Below, one piece after another: positions 26,538-39,168 of a stretch of 64,000 nt of DNA. Location of the stretch: positions 48,983,852 through 49,047,851 of the forward strand of contig NC_061867.1 of assembly GCF_907164915.1 (NCBI RefSeq), given 5' to 3'. The stretch is from Impatiens glandulifera. Its lineage: Eukaryota; Streptophyta; Magnoliopsida; Ericales; Balsaminaceae. Under the pieces are notes generated by a model. The model searched no databases. It had not been told where the DNA came from and was given only the letters and a program-made list of their open reading frames with translations. Each line of letters starts with the position of its first letter. Position 1 is the stretch's first letter. Made by a program: the position numbers and the translations under genes.

Positions 26538-29423
26538 TTGAAGTAAATTCAATTTGAGATAGCAATTGAGTATTTTATTAGTCAAATTTCTTATAATCTT
26601 ATTGATTTTTATATGCAGAATAATTTTCTACATTTTTAATATTTCATTTTTTTTATAAATTGTTACTCTTAAATTAAAGTCAAATATATTTATTAAACTG
26701 AATTAAAAACATTGAAACAATTCTAATATGTATTATAATTCATATTATTTCATTTTTAAAGTTTAATTATATTAATAAATAATTATAATTAATACAAATA
26801 AAATACATATATCAAGTTTTTAAATATATATACCAACTTTTTTAACAATCACACATAATTAATAAAATAAAATAAAAAATCATTCAATAAATCTTGTTTA
26901 CGCTACAAATAAAATGCCTATTGACATATTTTTTTTTAAAATTAAACACTAACATTAAAAATTAGAACATTATAAGCAACACTAATAAAATTTAAGCAAG
27001 AATCTACGTCGAATTTTAAATATAATCCATTTTTTCATTAAATGTCACTATATTTTTCATTTGATATATTTATTTTTGCTAAAAAAACTAGTGAAAATGT
27101 TTTCTTTATGGTAGGTTTAGATGAAAATTTTAGTCATGAGTTTCAATATGTTGCCATATATATTCATGGAAATTTTGTTGCAAGCAAATCGTTTTTAGTA
27201 TTAATTTATGTCAATATTTATTATTTATATATGATTAATATCCGTTTTGAATTTCACTCTCTCGTATTCATTTTAATCTTGAAGACAATAAATATGATTA
27301 TTTTTGGTAACTCTAATTTTTTTAACTAAGTTTAATTTATAATTTTTTTTTTGTTAGTTTTTACAAGTTATATTTTAAAACGATTATTTTATTTTATGAT
27401 AAATATTTTTTTTTTCAGTTTTGTGTATCATGTATGTAATAACTATATTAAATTGAATTTTTTTAAGTTAATATATTTTTTAGGTATGAAAGGTATAATA
27501 TTAATACCGTTCCGAAATTATGGTATACCGAAATTAAGGTAAAATAAATGTATGAATTTTTTGTATACCAAATTTAAGGTAAGGTAAATGTATAAATTTT
27601 TTGTATACTAAAATCTTCGGTAAGAATAAAACATTAAGGTATATTGGACCGACTCACCCCGTCATGATACTATATCTACATAAAATGCTATTATTTGTAT
27701 TAAATGTCGGTTTCAATTTTACAAAACCGAATATAATTGAGTTATATGTGATATTATCAAGCAATTTAAAAATGTATTAATTTCCAACCAAATAATGAAA
27801 TTCCAATCAAATGAATATCTAACACAATCTTTGGACAACAAATATTTGTCAATAAAAATATGATTAAAGTATGTTTCATTGCGAGGATGGTCCTTTGTAA
27901 AAATGAGTAAATTAAATAACTATAAATAATAAATTAATAAATGATGCTGCAATTGGTTTTAAAAATTCATATTTGTACTAATAGTTTGGACTAAACATTT
28001 AAACTGCAATTGACAAATTAAAAAGCGTGTATCTAAAAAAAATTGTTATCTTAAATAAAAATATGTCTAAATTTACAAACAGGTAAACGGATTTATATCG
28101 TTATAATTTTGAAATCAATAGAAAACCTATATATTTTCCAATTTTCAAAAATATTTCTTCAAATCACAAATTTTCAGTCAACAAAAATACAATTTGAAAT
28201 CTCATAATTTTAACTATTTGAGTCATTTTTTACAAACAAATGTACGTTCACATTTTTTAAATTAACGTAATATTTGTTTGATTATTTAGTTTATGACATT
28301 TATTTAGAAAATAACAATTATTTAGTTATTAAATTTTTTCTATTAATTTAATACATTACATATATTTTAAAATATTTAAACTGCAATTTAAAAATTAAAA
28401 AGAGTGTATCTAAAAAAATAGTTATCTTAAAACACAAATATATCTAAATTTGTAAATAGATAAACGAAGTTATATTGTTATAATTATTTTTGAAAAATCA
28501 ATAGAAAACCTATCTATTTTCGAATTTTTTTAAATATTTCTTCAAATCACACATTTTTAGTCACTAAAAATATATTCGACAAACTAGAATTCAAAAAATT
28601 CAAAACAAAACTAAATTAAAAAAAAATACTTATGTAAATATTTTATTTACAAATATAATAAATTAATTAGAAAAAAGTGTTACATTAGAATAAATACACA
28701 CATTAGGTCTGTGTAATTGTAATAGTTTGAATAATATATAACACAATTCAAATTTCAAGTTTCATTTTATAAAAATGACATATGTTTATACTCAAATAAC
28801 AATTTACCATAACAACCTACATTTTTATTCACTTTTTTAAACTACCCACCTTAATAAGTATGGTAGTATGTTTGACATTGAAAAAATTATTAATATTTTC
28901 GGTATATTAAAAATACCGTACCGTAAATTATCGAAAATTTTGATTTTTTTGATATACCTAAAAAATTTATAAGGTATGGTACAAATACTGAAATTATGTT
29001 TTTTAATTTTTATTTTTTTCTAATTCGCTTGCATAAAGAATTAATTTCATAGATACAAATATTAGACTAATATAATTAATTAGACAACATAATTAGTTAT
29101 ATTTCTTTAATTTGGAAAATCTATGACCTACATAATCTATTTCATATATTTATTTTAATAATTTACAAATATTAATAATATCTCATAACCTTAATATTAC
29201 TCAATCTAAAATTTACTTTATAATTAACCATTATGAGTTTTATGGTAAAATCTAAAGAGTCAACCTTTATTTTTTCAGTAACTTATATTGGTTTTTTGAA
29301 TATTACTAAAATCAATTATTTAATTAATGACTAAAAATATTTATCAATAAGAATTTATAAAAGAATTGTCAAAATAATAAAATTAGTCAAATTATATAAT
29401 TAATATCATGATTATAGACCTTT
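26538..29423 (+). repeat. Degenerate array unit 8 (gene deleted)
   Basis: It starts at the usual boundary but diverges strongly. It has only a single copy of the 165-bp segment (about 27838), so that duplication arose later in units 1-7. Between about 27990 and 28560, blocks are repeated out of order. The sequence stops in the promoter region (near 29423) and joins directly to the post-gene part of unit 9, so the peptide gene is absent. The ORFs at 27042-27329 and 27351-27542 have no recognisable product. Confidence 0.8.
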
Positions 29424-31679
29424 GATTTATATTTCATCTATTTTTTAAATTGTTACTCTTAAATTAAAGTCAAATATATTTATTAAACTAAATTAAGAAC
29501 ATTGAAACAATTCTAATATGTGTTATAATTCATATTATTTCATTTTTAAAGTTTAATGATATTAATAAATAATTATAATTAAAACAAATAAAATACATAT
29601 ATATTAAGTTTTTAAATATATATACCAACTTTTTTTAACAGTCACACATAATTAATAAAATAATCTAAAAAATCATTCAATAAATCGAGTTTACGCTACA
29701 AGTAAAAATCCTATTGACATATTTTTATTTTAAATTAAACACTAACATTAAAAATTAAAAAATTATAAGCAATATTAATAAAATTTAAGTAAGAATCCAC
29801 AGCAAATTTTAAATAAAATTATTTTCAATTAAATGTCACTATATTTTTCATTTTATATATTTATTGTTACTAAAAAACCTGTGAAATTGTTTTCTTTATA
29901 ATATCTATGGTAGGTTTAGATGAAGAATTTAGTCAAGAGTTTCAATATGTTTCTATATACATCGCAAAGTATTGATGGAAATATTGTTGCAAGCATATCG
30001 TTTTTTTATTAATTTATGTCAAACATTTATTATTTATGAATGACTCGAGTAGCAATATTGATTTATTTTTTTGACATGAATTTAGGGGTGGGAAAAACTA
30101 ATGATATTATAGTTATATTGAAAATACCTATCGCAATATATCGATTTTAAGGTATACTGTAAAAAAGGTAATGTATAGTACCGATATCGAAATTATTGGT
30201 ACGTTAAGGTATGATATATTTAAAATTTTACTAAATCGATATATACTGAAATAGTATTTATAAATTTAAATATATATAATACTTATAAAAAATAATTAAA
30301 TATATTTGATATTAATTTAATTATAGAAATATAATTTTTGAATAATATCAAAATATAATTATACTGAAATATTATTCAATATATGCAATCTTTATCTTAC
30401 CGATGAGATTGAAAAAGATCCACCCAAACATTCAATATCTTCGAATGGTGGAAAGGAAGTGAAATTTAGTATCCAATCTTTTTAATTATTGTTAAAGATA
30501 TTTTTGCAATCTAATTATTAATGGTTGTTAGTGTGTCTACTTTCAGGTAAAATGATAGTGGATACTTTTAGGAGTAGTTTGAGTCCTAAAATGGTGGAAA
30601 TATATGTTTGCACAAATGATTGACTAAAAGAAAAAGAGTTGAACTTATGGAAATATTCTATACAGATGATGATGAACTTGAATTGATTAAGAAAATTAAA
30701 AAAAAAGTGATTTTTTTATTAGTTAAGTCTAAATTAATTAATATTTATTATTAATATTATTATCTAACCTAAATTTTATTATCATTTTATAAAACATATT
30801 TGCAAATACAAATATGATTAAAAACTGTTTCGAATTTCACTCTCTCGTATTCACTTTAGTCTAACTTGAAGACTATACTTATGTTTATTTTTGTTAATTC
30901 CAATTTATTTAACTAACTTTAATTTTTAATATTCGGTAGTTTTTGCAAGTTGGATTTTCAAATGTATATTTTAATTTATGATAAATATCTTTTTTTTAGT
31001 CCTATGTAACGTTTATTACTAACTATATTAAATTGAATTTTTTAAGTTAATATGTTTTTTAGGTATTAAAGGTATAATATCTATACCGTACCAAAATTAA
31101 GGTATGCCAAAATCAAGGTAAGGTAAATGTATGATTTTTTGTATACTGAAATATTCGCTAAGGTATATAAGGTATGGATAAAATATTAAGGTATATCGTA
31201 CCGATTCACCCTTAGTTATGATTTCTATATCTACATGAAATTCTATTATTTGTGTTAAATGTCGGTTTCAATTTTACAAAACCGAATATAATTGCTTTAC
31301 ATGTGATATTATCAAGCAATTTAAAAATGTATTAATTTTCCACCAAATAATGAATTCCATTCAAATGAATATCTAACACAATCTTTGAACAACAAATATT
31401 TGTCAATAAAAATATGCTTTAAGTATGTTTCATTGTTAAGAAGGTCCTTTGTAAGAATGAGTAAATTAAATAACTATCATAAATAAATAAATGATGCTTG
31501 CATTGGTTTAAAATATTGCATATTTGTACTAATAGTTTGAGCATACAAACGTTCAATTTAACGACACAATGGCTATTTAAACTCGAAATTTAAATCATTT
31601 TTATTAAACATGGTTCGTACTTTAAATTGTATCATATACGGTTCGAACTATCACAATCTTAACTATTTGAGTCATTTTT
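29424..31679 (+). repeat. Degenerate, gene-less array unit 9
   Basis: A diverged copy of the first two thirds of the unit, ending near 31679 where unrelated sequence begins. Relative to other units it contains an extra segment at about 30050-30820 that belongs to the repeat described at 30083-31216. It carries a single copy of the 165-bp segment. No coding sequence is supported. Confidence 0.75.
30083..31216. mobile_element. MITE-like repeat rich in TACCGAAA/GGTATA
   Basis: A block starting TAGGGGTGGG and ending TTCACCCTTAG, so the ends are roughly inverted (AGGGGTG against CACCCTT), with many TACCG and GGTATA motifs inside. A related block is at 35640-36290, and the right half alone is present in every array unit (for example 950-1100). 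Short inverted ends and lack of coding suggest a non-autonomous DNA element. The boundaries and superfamily (perhaps hAT) are uncertain. Confidence 0.4.
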
Positions 31680-31739
31680 TTACATATTTTTTTCACTAGG
31701 CACCCACTTAACTCCTCAATTGGCCCTCATCTTGTGACT

Positions 31740-31990
31740 TATAATTCGACCCAAGTACTTGTTTTATTACAATCAGAATGTGAGTTGTATTTGTTTTGTT
31801 AGGTTACAAGTTCGAAACATACATATAACATTTGTAATTTTATTTTTAACCATTTGAAGTTTATGGGCGGGTCAACCCACAATTCAACTCAAGTATCCAT
31901 TTACTCTCATATATATATCCAAATTAATCACAACTCTCGACCCGACAATATGGACACTTTGAAATCACAATTGTACTCAATGTGTTGTTG
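31740..31990 (+). mobile_element. Degenerate SINE copy
   Basis: This matches, in opposite orientation, the repeat at 62297-62510: AGTTCGAAAC resembles a tRNA-type B box, followed by the shared body (GGGCGGGTCAACCCACAAT ... CTCTCGACCCGACAAT) and the end GACACTTTGAAAT. The A-box region is eroded. Just after it a roughly 36-bp motif (ATCACAATTGTACTCAATGT) is tandemly doubled at about 31970-32030. Confidence 0.55.
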
Positions 31991-32175
31991 TCTATTGCAA
32001 TCACAATTGTACTCAATGTGTTGTTGTTGTATATAAGGTTTAGAGATTGATGATTATTGAGAAGAGCCTGATTGGCTATTAGTTGGAAGGAAATAAGAAG
32101 TTTCATTTTTCACCATTAAAGGAAATTTCAAATCCTAAAGGAGAAGCGAGAGAGGAGCGTGATATTTAATAGGAC

Positions 32176-32690
32176 ATGAATTTTATTTTGCAAAGAATAT
32201 CAGCGACAACATTTTTCGGCATCGTCGTTGGTATTATAGACTATCATCTTCAGCGATTGTATAATGTCGTGGATGATAGACTTTATAATATCAGTCACGA
32301 CATTATGCTATCACCGTCTCTAATAGTCTTTAAAATATCAGCCACGACGATAGCATAATGTCGTGGTTGATAATCATTATCAACCACGACATTATGCTAT
32401 CGTCGTGACTGATATTTTTTTTAAAAATGATGAGGAACCTGAATTTAGGGACGACATTGAAAACGAAAACCGTCGCTGATAATAATGGTGGGAGAGGGGC
32501 GGGAAAGCCAGACTATTAGTGGCGGCGTCGACAACGAAAACCGTCGCTTATAATTACTATCAGCGTCGGTGTAACTTCTCCGTTGCTAATATTTTTTATT
32601 AACTACGGTGTTTTGGTCGTCGTCGCTAATAATAATTATCTGCCACGGCGTAACTTCGTTGTCGCCATATTTTGTCGCTAATAACCCTAA
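32176..32690. mobile_element. Foldback element with perfect inverted repeats
   Basis: A block dense in GTCGTGG, CACGAC and GTCGCTGATAAT motifs. At 32343-32407 there is a perfect inverted repeat with 32-bp arms around one central base; with one mismatch the arms extend to about 32334-32416. Looser copies of the same arms lie at about 32255-32315. The outer ends (AGCGACAAC ... GTCGCTAATAA) are also roughly inverted. This looks like the terminal region of a non-autonomous DNA transposon; the superfamily is not certain. Confidence 0.55.
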
Positions 32691-33226
32691 TTCTACTGTC
32701 ATGGATGTGGTTCTATGGGAGTCTTTTATTTCTCACTATTTGTTCTATTTTATCTTTTGTTTTTAATCTTCAAAATCCAATTAAGAATTAGAACAAGAAC
32801 GCAATAAATGATAAAATTAATTGGTAGATTTTTATTGATAACTGGAAAGTGATTGTTTGTTCATACGGGTTGAGAATTGAGGAGGAACAGAATTTATTAA
32901 TTTCTAACTACATATCAATCTATGTTAATATATCCTTATTAATTATTTTATGAAAAACTGGGTTTTGGAATTATGCATAGCAGATTTATTATCACAATAT
33001 AATGATATTGGTAATATCAATTTAAAATCCAGATCCTTAAGATCGTATGATCCTTAAGATTCTAGCATTAAGACTAGTATGATGTTCAGATTTTGTAGAA
33101 AACCTACATATCTCATTTCCATTTTCATTACATACATAATCATTTTAATATGAATAAAAAATACCTAAGGATGTTGTAACTAATTATAAAGAAATATTCC
33201 AATGGCATATAAATTTGGAGAATTAT

Positions 33227-35321
33227 AAATATCTCCAAGAGTGGCTTTCAAAATAGATATCAAGAAAGTTTTCGACTCTGTTAGATGGGAATCCATTCGG
33301 GACTTTCTGGTTGTTTCTGTTTTTCCTATGATTTTTATTGATTGGATTATGCAGTGCGTTTCATCGTCCTGTTTTGTTGTTAGCGTTAATGGAGTCCACG
33401 GAGGCTATTTCAAGGGTGAAAACGGGGTAAGGTAAGGGGACCCCCTCTCTTCTTACCTTTTCGTACCTATCATGGCGATCTTTGAGAGCATCTTCGTGAT
33501 GTTCCGAAAGAATCGTCCATACATCTTTCACCCATTCTGTGAGGTAGAAGAGGTAACTCATTTATGCTTTGCTGACGATTTGTTCATTCTAGCGCACGCA
33601 GACATTGATTCCATTAAAAACTATTAGGGCTGCACTAACGTTCTTTTCTGAGGTTACAGGTTTAACTATTAATGAAAGCAAAAGTGTGGCATTTTATGGA
33701 GGCGTGAAGGACGAAACAAAGCAAGACATCTTCAACATCATGGGCATCAAGGAAGGTAGTTTTCCCGTAAGGTACTTAGGAATTCCGTTAACCGCGAAGC
33801 AGATCGAGATTTCACACTACAAGCCGCTGATTGAAAAGGTAAAAAACACGATATCTGGCTGGGCATCGAAAAAACTTTCTTATGCAGGGATGATCGAAAT
33901 TATCAAAATTGTGGTCATGGGCATAGTTGGCTACTAGGCGCAGCAGATGGTCATTCCGAAGAAGGTAATGAAGGAACTCGATACGCTGATGAATAACTTT
34001 ATCTGGGGAAGTAGCGGAAGAGGAGAAAAAAAAGTCAAATGGACCGCTCTCTGTAAACTGAAGGACGAGGGAGGCATCGGCTTGAAGAACTGTATCGAGT
34101 GGAACAAGGATCTCACCTTCAAGTATCTGTGGGCTCTAGAGCGCAATCAGGAGTCGTTATGGATCAAATGGGTGCATACGAGGTTTATGAAATACGAAAC
34201 CAACATCTAGACCTACAAAATTAATGAAGGTATGAGTTGGTCTCTAAAAAAGATTCTTAAACTAAGAAGCGATATTACAGATCTTTATGACATCCGGCTA
34301 GGGGACGGGAAAGGCACTCTATTCTAGCACGACCCTTGGTTCGAATACCAGTCTATCATCCACAAGGAGGAGTTTCAAAATACCCGCATCATAAGGGACT
34401 GCATAGAAGCGAAAATCAGAGACATTAAAGACGGGAATTGGGACTCACTCCTGAGAAGAAATCCAGAATGACAGAGAATACTTGATCATATAAGTAACAT
34501 ACAACTACACGACAGACCGGATATTCATGAATAGAAAGCCAAGAAAATGGGAAGCTGGTATCGAAAAAAATATGGGAGGTAACCCGGGAAAAAGCGCAGA
34601 AAGTAGAATGGGCTCCTCTTGTATGGTCAACGAAGATTATCCTTAGACACTAGTTCATCCTATGGCTCACCTTCTGGGAAAGACTCAGCACTCGTGATCC
34701 GTATCAACAAGTATATGAGCATCCAGGATGCGAGTTGTCTTCTATGTAGAGGAAATGAAGAAACCATAGATCACCTATTCGGGAGCTGCTGTATTGCTTT
34801 AGAGCTTTGGGACAGATTCTATAAAAACCTGGAGCTGAACAGTTTCTCGAGCGAATGGAATGAAATCAAAGATGCAACACTACTCAAAGCCAAGGGAAAT
34901 AGATTTGCAACAAGCGTGTTCAAGTGCGGCTTTGGAGCAGTGGTGTATAACATTTGGCAAGAACGAAATGCAAGAGTATATGGCAGAACCCGCAGGAGCA
35001 TTGAAGAGTTATGGAAAGATATTTTATCGGATTGTAGTGCCCTCACGGGAACGTGGACAAGAATTCCAAGCATAGAGCATAACTGGAATATCTGTAGAAC
35101 TGGAATATCTGTAGAACTGGAATATACCGTTTTTTAAACTCACTAGAATTGAAAGCATTGTAATCAGATAATTCATTTACGTTTTAAGCTTTTATTCAGA
35201 ATGTTACGACTTCAAAATCATTTTAGGCCTGTTTAAAATGATCTCTTAAACTCGTGGGTTTTTTCCCTTTTTTGGAAATTTTTAATGAAATGACGCTAAA
35301 TCGTTTTTCCAAAAAAAAATA
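33227..35321 (+). mobile_element. 5'-truncated L1-type LINE with target duplication
   Basis: A non-LTR retrotransposon fragment. It starts inside the reverse transcriptase domain and ends in an A-run at about 35311-35319. The direct repeat GGAGAATTAT occurs at 33217-33226 and 35322-35331, as expected for target-primed insertion. About 11 bases at the 5' junction precede the first recognisable RT codons. Translated segments occupy all the expected order: RT core, thumb region, then a C-terminal zinc-binding region. Confidence 0.85.
33238..35137 (+). pseudogene. LINE reverse transcriptase ORF2 remnant
   Basis: The frame at 33241-33435 contains the RT motif with FKIDIKKVFDSVRWES, the first catalytic Asp region. 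The FADD catalytic box is encoded at about 33571-33582. The next segments (33605-33937 and 33947-34210) match the region after RT in plant L1 elements, and 34619-35137 matches the C-terminal zf-RVT region with CLLC and HLF motifs. Frameshifts and stops near 33436, 33600, 33936 and 34210, and through 34260-34600, break the frame, so it cannot make an active protein. Confidence 0.85.
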
Positions 35322-35331
35322 GGAGAATTAT

Positions 35332-36540
35332 TTAACAACATATGCATTCAATATATGGTCTAGTATAATTTAAATATACAAGTTTATTAAATTAATATAT
35401 CTTCAAATTTTATGTCTTCAATAGTATCACCCCATTAGCTAGATCTAAAATATATTTATTAGGTTTACAAAAATACTAAGATCATTTTATACCATTTAAA
35501 AAACATAAACAACTGAATATTGTTTCATTGAAGTTTAACAAATTAAAATTAATCTTATATAAGAATAATGCTCTTAATACAAAGTTCCGCACACTTAATC
35601 ATTTAGTCGTGACTTTCTTTATATTATATTTTTCAATGGGTGTAAACTTATTATTAGAGGATAATGATTACAAAGAAAGCCTCGTTAATTCGGGACAGAA
35701 AAAAATACCGATATTAAAGATATATCGAAAATACTGTATTGTAATATATTGAAAATATCGATTTTTAAGTATACCGAAAAAAAATGTAAAGTATGATACC
35801 GATACCAAAATTATTGATACGGTAAAGGTATGAGATTTTTTAAATTTTGATATATCGAGATATATCGAAATACCAAAATAATATTTATAAGTTAAAATAT
35901 ATATAAATATATATAATACCTTATAAAAAATTAAATAAATTTGATATTAATTTATTTATAAAAATATAATTTTTGAATAATATCCAAATATAATTATACT
36001 GAAATATTATTCTATATATGACTCTCTACCTACCGATGAGATTGATTTTTTTAAGTTAATATGTTTTTTAGGTATAAAAGGTATAATAACGATACAGTAC
36101 CGAAATTAAGGTATACCGAAATTAAGGTAAGGTAAATGTATAAAAAATTTTTATACCAAAGATAAGGTATATCGAAATCAAGGTATACCGAAAACAAAAT
36201 AAGGTAAAAGTGTGCATTTTTTGCATACTAAAATTTTAAATAAAGTATAAGGTATGGATAAAACATTAAATTATACTCTAAAGACTCACTCTAGGAGATC
36301 AAATAACCTTAAGTTTATCATCTTTGACTGGAATTGTAAGGGGTCTTTTCCCATTCTTAGCAATAAAAAAACCTTTCCAATTCCACAAACCCCTTACTCT
36401 CTATCATATTTTTGTTTCATGTTTGGTGATATCTAGGTCTTTATTAGTTTTGTGATTATGATTAAATGACTTTTATTATATTATACTTGATGGATTTTAA
36501 AAAATAAAGTAAACCCAATTATGGATGTAAAGTTATTACA
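35332..36540. repeat. AT-rich spacer with a second TACCGAAA repeat
   Basis: The part at about 35640-36290 matches the repeat at 30083-31216, including a shared run at 35935-36040 (like 30295-30415) joined to sequence like 31045 onward. Its ends are weak. Short ORFs (35528-35752, 36254-36436) have no recognisable product. Sequence at 36330-36425 is a diverged duplicate of 36590-36690, just upstream of the coiled-coil gene, which suggests a duplicated promoter or leader. Confidence 0.45.
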
Positions 36541-36713
36541 AAACTACATTAATAATGAGGAGCTACATTAATAATGAGGAGGTCAAAGATAATGAATGGT
36601 CTCTTCTTATCCCCAAGAATAAAAAACCTTTTCCAATTCCACGAACCCTTTCCTCTATCGCATATTTAAAGTACAGAAATAGAATGCAAATTCAACTAAA
36701 CTCGCTATCTACA

Positions 36714-37364
36714 ATGGTCGATGATGGGGCCGCCTGTTTTGCCGACAAACTGCAGAACACAATCCTTAAACCCCTCCTTCAAACGATTGACTCTCTCCTC
36801 AAATCAAAAGCTTCTCTTGAATCGGACCTTACTCGGGCCCAAACGGAGAACTCAACCCTTATCTCAGAGGTTACCAGGTTACACGCTGTTCTTGCTCGTT
36901 TTGAAATAGAAAGTTGTTTCTCCGCAACTCGGATGAGTCAGATGGCTGAGTTGAAAGAGGAGGAGGAGGCTGATAGTGATCGGAAAATAGAGTTGTTGAA
37001 GGAGGAAATAGTACAATTGAAACAGGCTGTTGATGATGAAAAAGAGAAGACCCATGATTTGAAAGTGAATCTTGCCGGAATTCAACTGAATATTGACAAT
37101 GCGAATAAAATCCAGTGGCAGAAAACTGCAGATGATCTAAATGAGAAGTTGTTGAATTTGATGAAGAAGGATGAAGAGTGTTTTAATTGCAAAATTGATA
37201 AATCTCTTACAATGCCAACAACTAAAGAAGAAGTCTTTGTTGAGAAATCAATTCCTGCTGAGATAATTAAACTGCCCTCCGAGCTTTCTAAAACCCCATT
37301 AGCACCAGGCTTCTCTCACACAAGGAAAGGGCCAAAAATGAGGAAGAAGGGAATTAGCAGATGA
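36714..37364 (+). CDS. Coiled-coil protein of unknown function
   Basis: The 216-residue product is related to the gene at 60777-61301: both contain the block KSKASLES or NSKASLES followed by a leucine-rich stretch. After it, residues about 75-150 are acidic and heptad-like (ELKEEEEADSDRKIELLKEE), predicted coiled coil. The C-terminus is basic (ending TRKGPKMRKKGISR). The frame is open back to 36555, but that part overlaps the duplicated leader. The ATG at 36714 has A at -3 and G at +4, while 36684 is an in-frame alternative. Function is not known; membrane segments are not seen. It could also be a decaying paralogue. Confidence 0.6.
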   Translation: MVDDGAACFADKLQNTILKPLLQTIDSLLKSKASLESDLTRAQTENSTLISEVTRLHAVLARFEIESCFSATRMSQMAELKEEEEADSDRKIELLKEEIVQLKQAVDDEKEKTHDLKVNLAGIQLNIDNANKIQWQKTADDLNEKLLNLMKKDEECFNCKIDKSLTMPTTKEEVFVEKSIPAEIIKLPSELSKTPLAPGFSHTRKGPKMRKKGISR

Positions 37365-37624
37365 TCTGAAAGCTGGAAGTAATTGATGAAGATACCTTTT
37401 CATATATGTTTTGAAAATTTTAGATTAGTTGTAATGAGTATTCTTAATCAAATTTTCTAATCATGGCATTAGTACTAATGGACTTGAGATCGATATTTGG
37501 CATTTTAATTAGTGCGCTGTCTACGTACTTTCCACCCCAAACCAACCTCATTGTTCTTTTATTCACTTTATGAATTACTTCAACAATTTCTCTCTTAAAT
37601 CCTTTTTTATTAGTATCATCTCAT

Positions 37625-37950
37625 CTTTCAACTGCAGATTCACGTTTGTGTTTACATTTACATCTTTGACTTGCTGATTTGCAAATAGAGATCAGAAGAC
37701 GCAACTTAAGGAATCCAAACCAACTCGGTCTGAAGAGCGTTAGATGAATCAGAGAGTCTATTTGGATGGACATCTGAGGTACGATTCAAGAGACGCGACT
37801 TGAAGATGAGAGAGATCGCAGATTTAAGATTGTCCATTGTGATTAGGTTTGGCTTTTCATTTCATTGATTTCCTTAAATATGATTTCAATTAACGTTTTA
37901 CTTTCCATTTTTTTATTAATTTTTATGGCTATCTTTGGAAAAAATTATTA
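37625..37950 (-). pseudogene. Fragment of a coiled-coil paralogue
   Basis: The complement of this stretch matches the start and upstream region of the gene at 60777-61301: the initiation region (like TCCATTGTGATTAGG), the SKASLES-type codons and the QQVQDVNAN-like segment, with frameshifts. The rest of the gene is missing. It lies tail-to-tail with the intact-looking paralogue at 36714-37364 and ends at the CRP fragment beginning near 37955. Confidence 0.7.
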
Positions 37951-37954
37951 AAGA

Positions 37955-38112
37955 TGTGTACTTTTACTTATTTTGATACATATTTTCAATAATAAATTTA
38001 TAACTTCAATGACTTTTCATGCTTGTAGAATTGTTTATATCGTGTGGTGTGTTAATCCTAACATTAGAAAGATGACTATTTGTGATGCATTATGCATTTC
38101 AAAATGTATGCT
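37955..38112 (+). pseudogene. Degenerate CRP gene fragment
   Basis: Aligns with the CRP exon 1 from the signal core (TTTTACTTATTTTGATACAT) to just past the sixth cysteine codon, with a TAG and several altered cysteine codons. The start codon, the second module and exon 2 are missing. It breaks off at the direct repeat that borders the hAT remnant. It shows that the gene family once extended beyond the present array. Confidence 0.8.
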
Positions 38113-39168
38113 TAAGCCCACTTCGGAGAAAAAAAAAAATTCTCCTTAATCTTTAATTTATGTAAATTGAAAAATATATATAATATATATTATAAAATAA
38201 AATAAAAAATATAACATTTTCATGTATATTTTAATCTTTTAATATATCCTAAATCTTTCTAATTTATCATAGATTTTTATTCTACTAATTGTCTATTATG
38301 TAATTATTTCATCAAAATTCACATATTTATTTTTATAATTCCAGAATAAGTAAAATATCTTTCTCTTTAATTATATTATTTTAATTCTCTTCATAATTTT
38401 CATGTTCTTAATTGATATAATCGTTAATTTAATTATGTATATGACATTTATAACTGATTTTATGTATGATTGATAATGTAGAATTTTGAGAATCTATCAT
38501 GTTAAATTACTTAAGTTTTTCTTCTACATTTTTTTTTATGTTTTTTCAACCTTATATTCAATTGTTCAATAAAATACTCAATCTTGAAAATTATGTACAT
38601 AAAAAAATAGAACATTAATATGTTCTAAAAAAAATAAAAGATATTGATATCTTCATTCTTTAAGAAGTTAGATTGTCAATTTAGTAAAGGCTCTCCACAT
38701 ACACCTACGATCTCTACAATCCAAAATTCATCTCTTAGTAAATCTTCCAAAAAAAATCATCGACTCATTTAATAGTGATGATATTTACAAACTTGCAACG
38801 AAATTTTACCTTAGAGATTTTAAGATCAACACTTTATTAACTTTGAAATATGAATTGGTACATTATAAACTTGATGATGTTGAATTTTAAGGTTTTTACA
38901 CTTATTGAATTGTGTCAACAATTGACCGAGAGTGGGTGATAAAAAATTTATGTTATGTTATGATTCATTTGTTTTAACATTGCCTATTTTTACTACTACT
39001 ACTGAGCGAGCGTTTTTAACAATGTAGGAGATGAAACCAGAAATCGCAATAAAATAGATGATAATTTTCTTACTAAATTTATTTAAATATTATAATATTT
39101 TTAATATATATAATTTATTAAATTAAATTTTAGTCCCCACCAACTTTAATTCTCAGGTTCGGTCCCTG
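38111..39168 (+). mobile_element. Decayed hAT transposase remnant
   Basis: Between about 38745 and 39070, conceptual translation in shifting frames resembles the C-terminal part of plant hAT transposases of the ZMYM1-like type: a FNSDDIYKLATKFY segment, then LTLPIFTTTTERAF (the dimerisation region) and TRNRNKIDDNF. Stops and frameshifts are many. The right end reads TCGGTCCCTG, compatible with an hAT terminus. A 15-bp direct repeat with one mismatch (AATGTATGCTT...AGC) flanks the block at 38103-38117 and 39169-39183. The left terminus is not recognisable, and 38120-38740 is AT-rich with nothing else visible. Confidence 0.6.
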
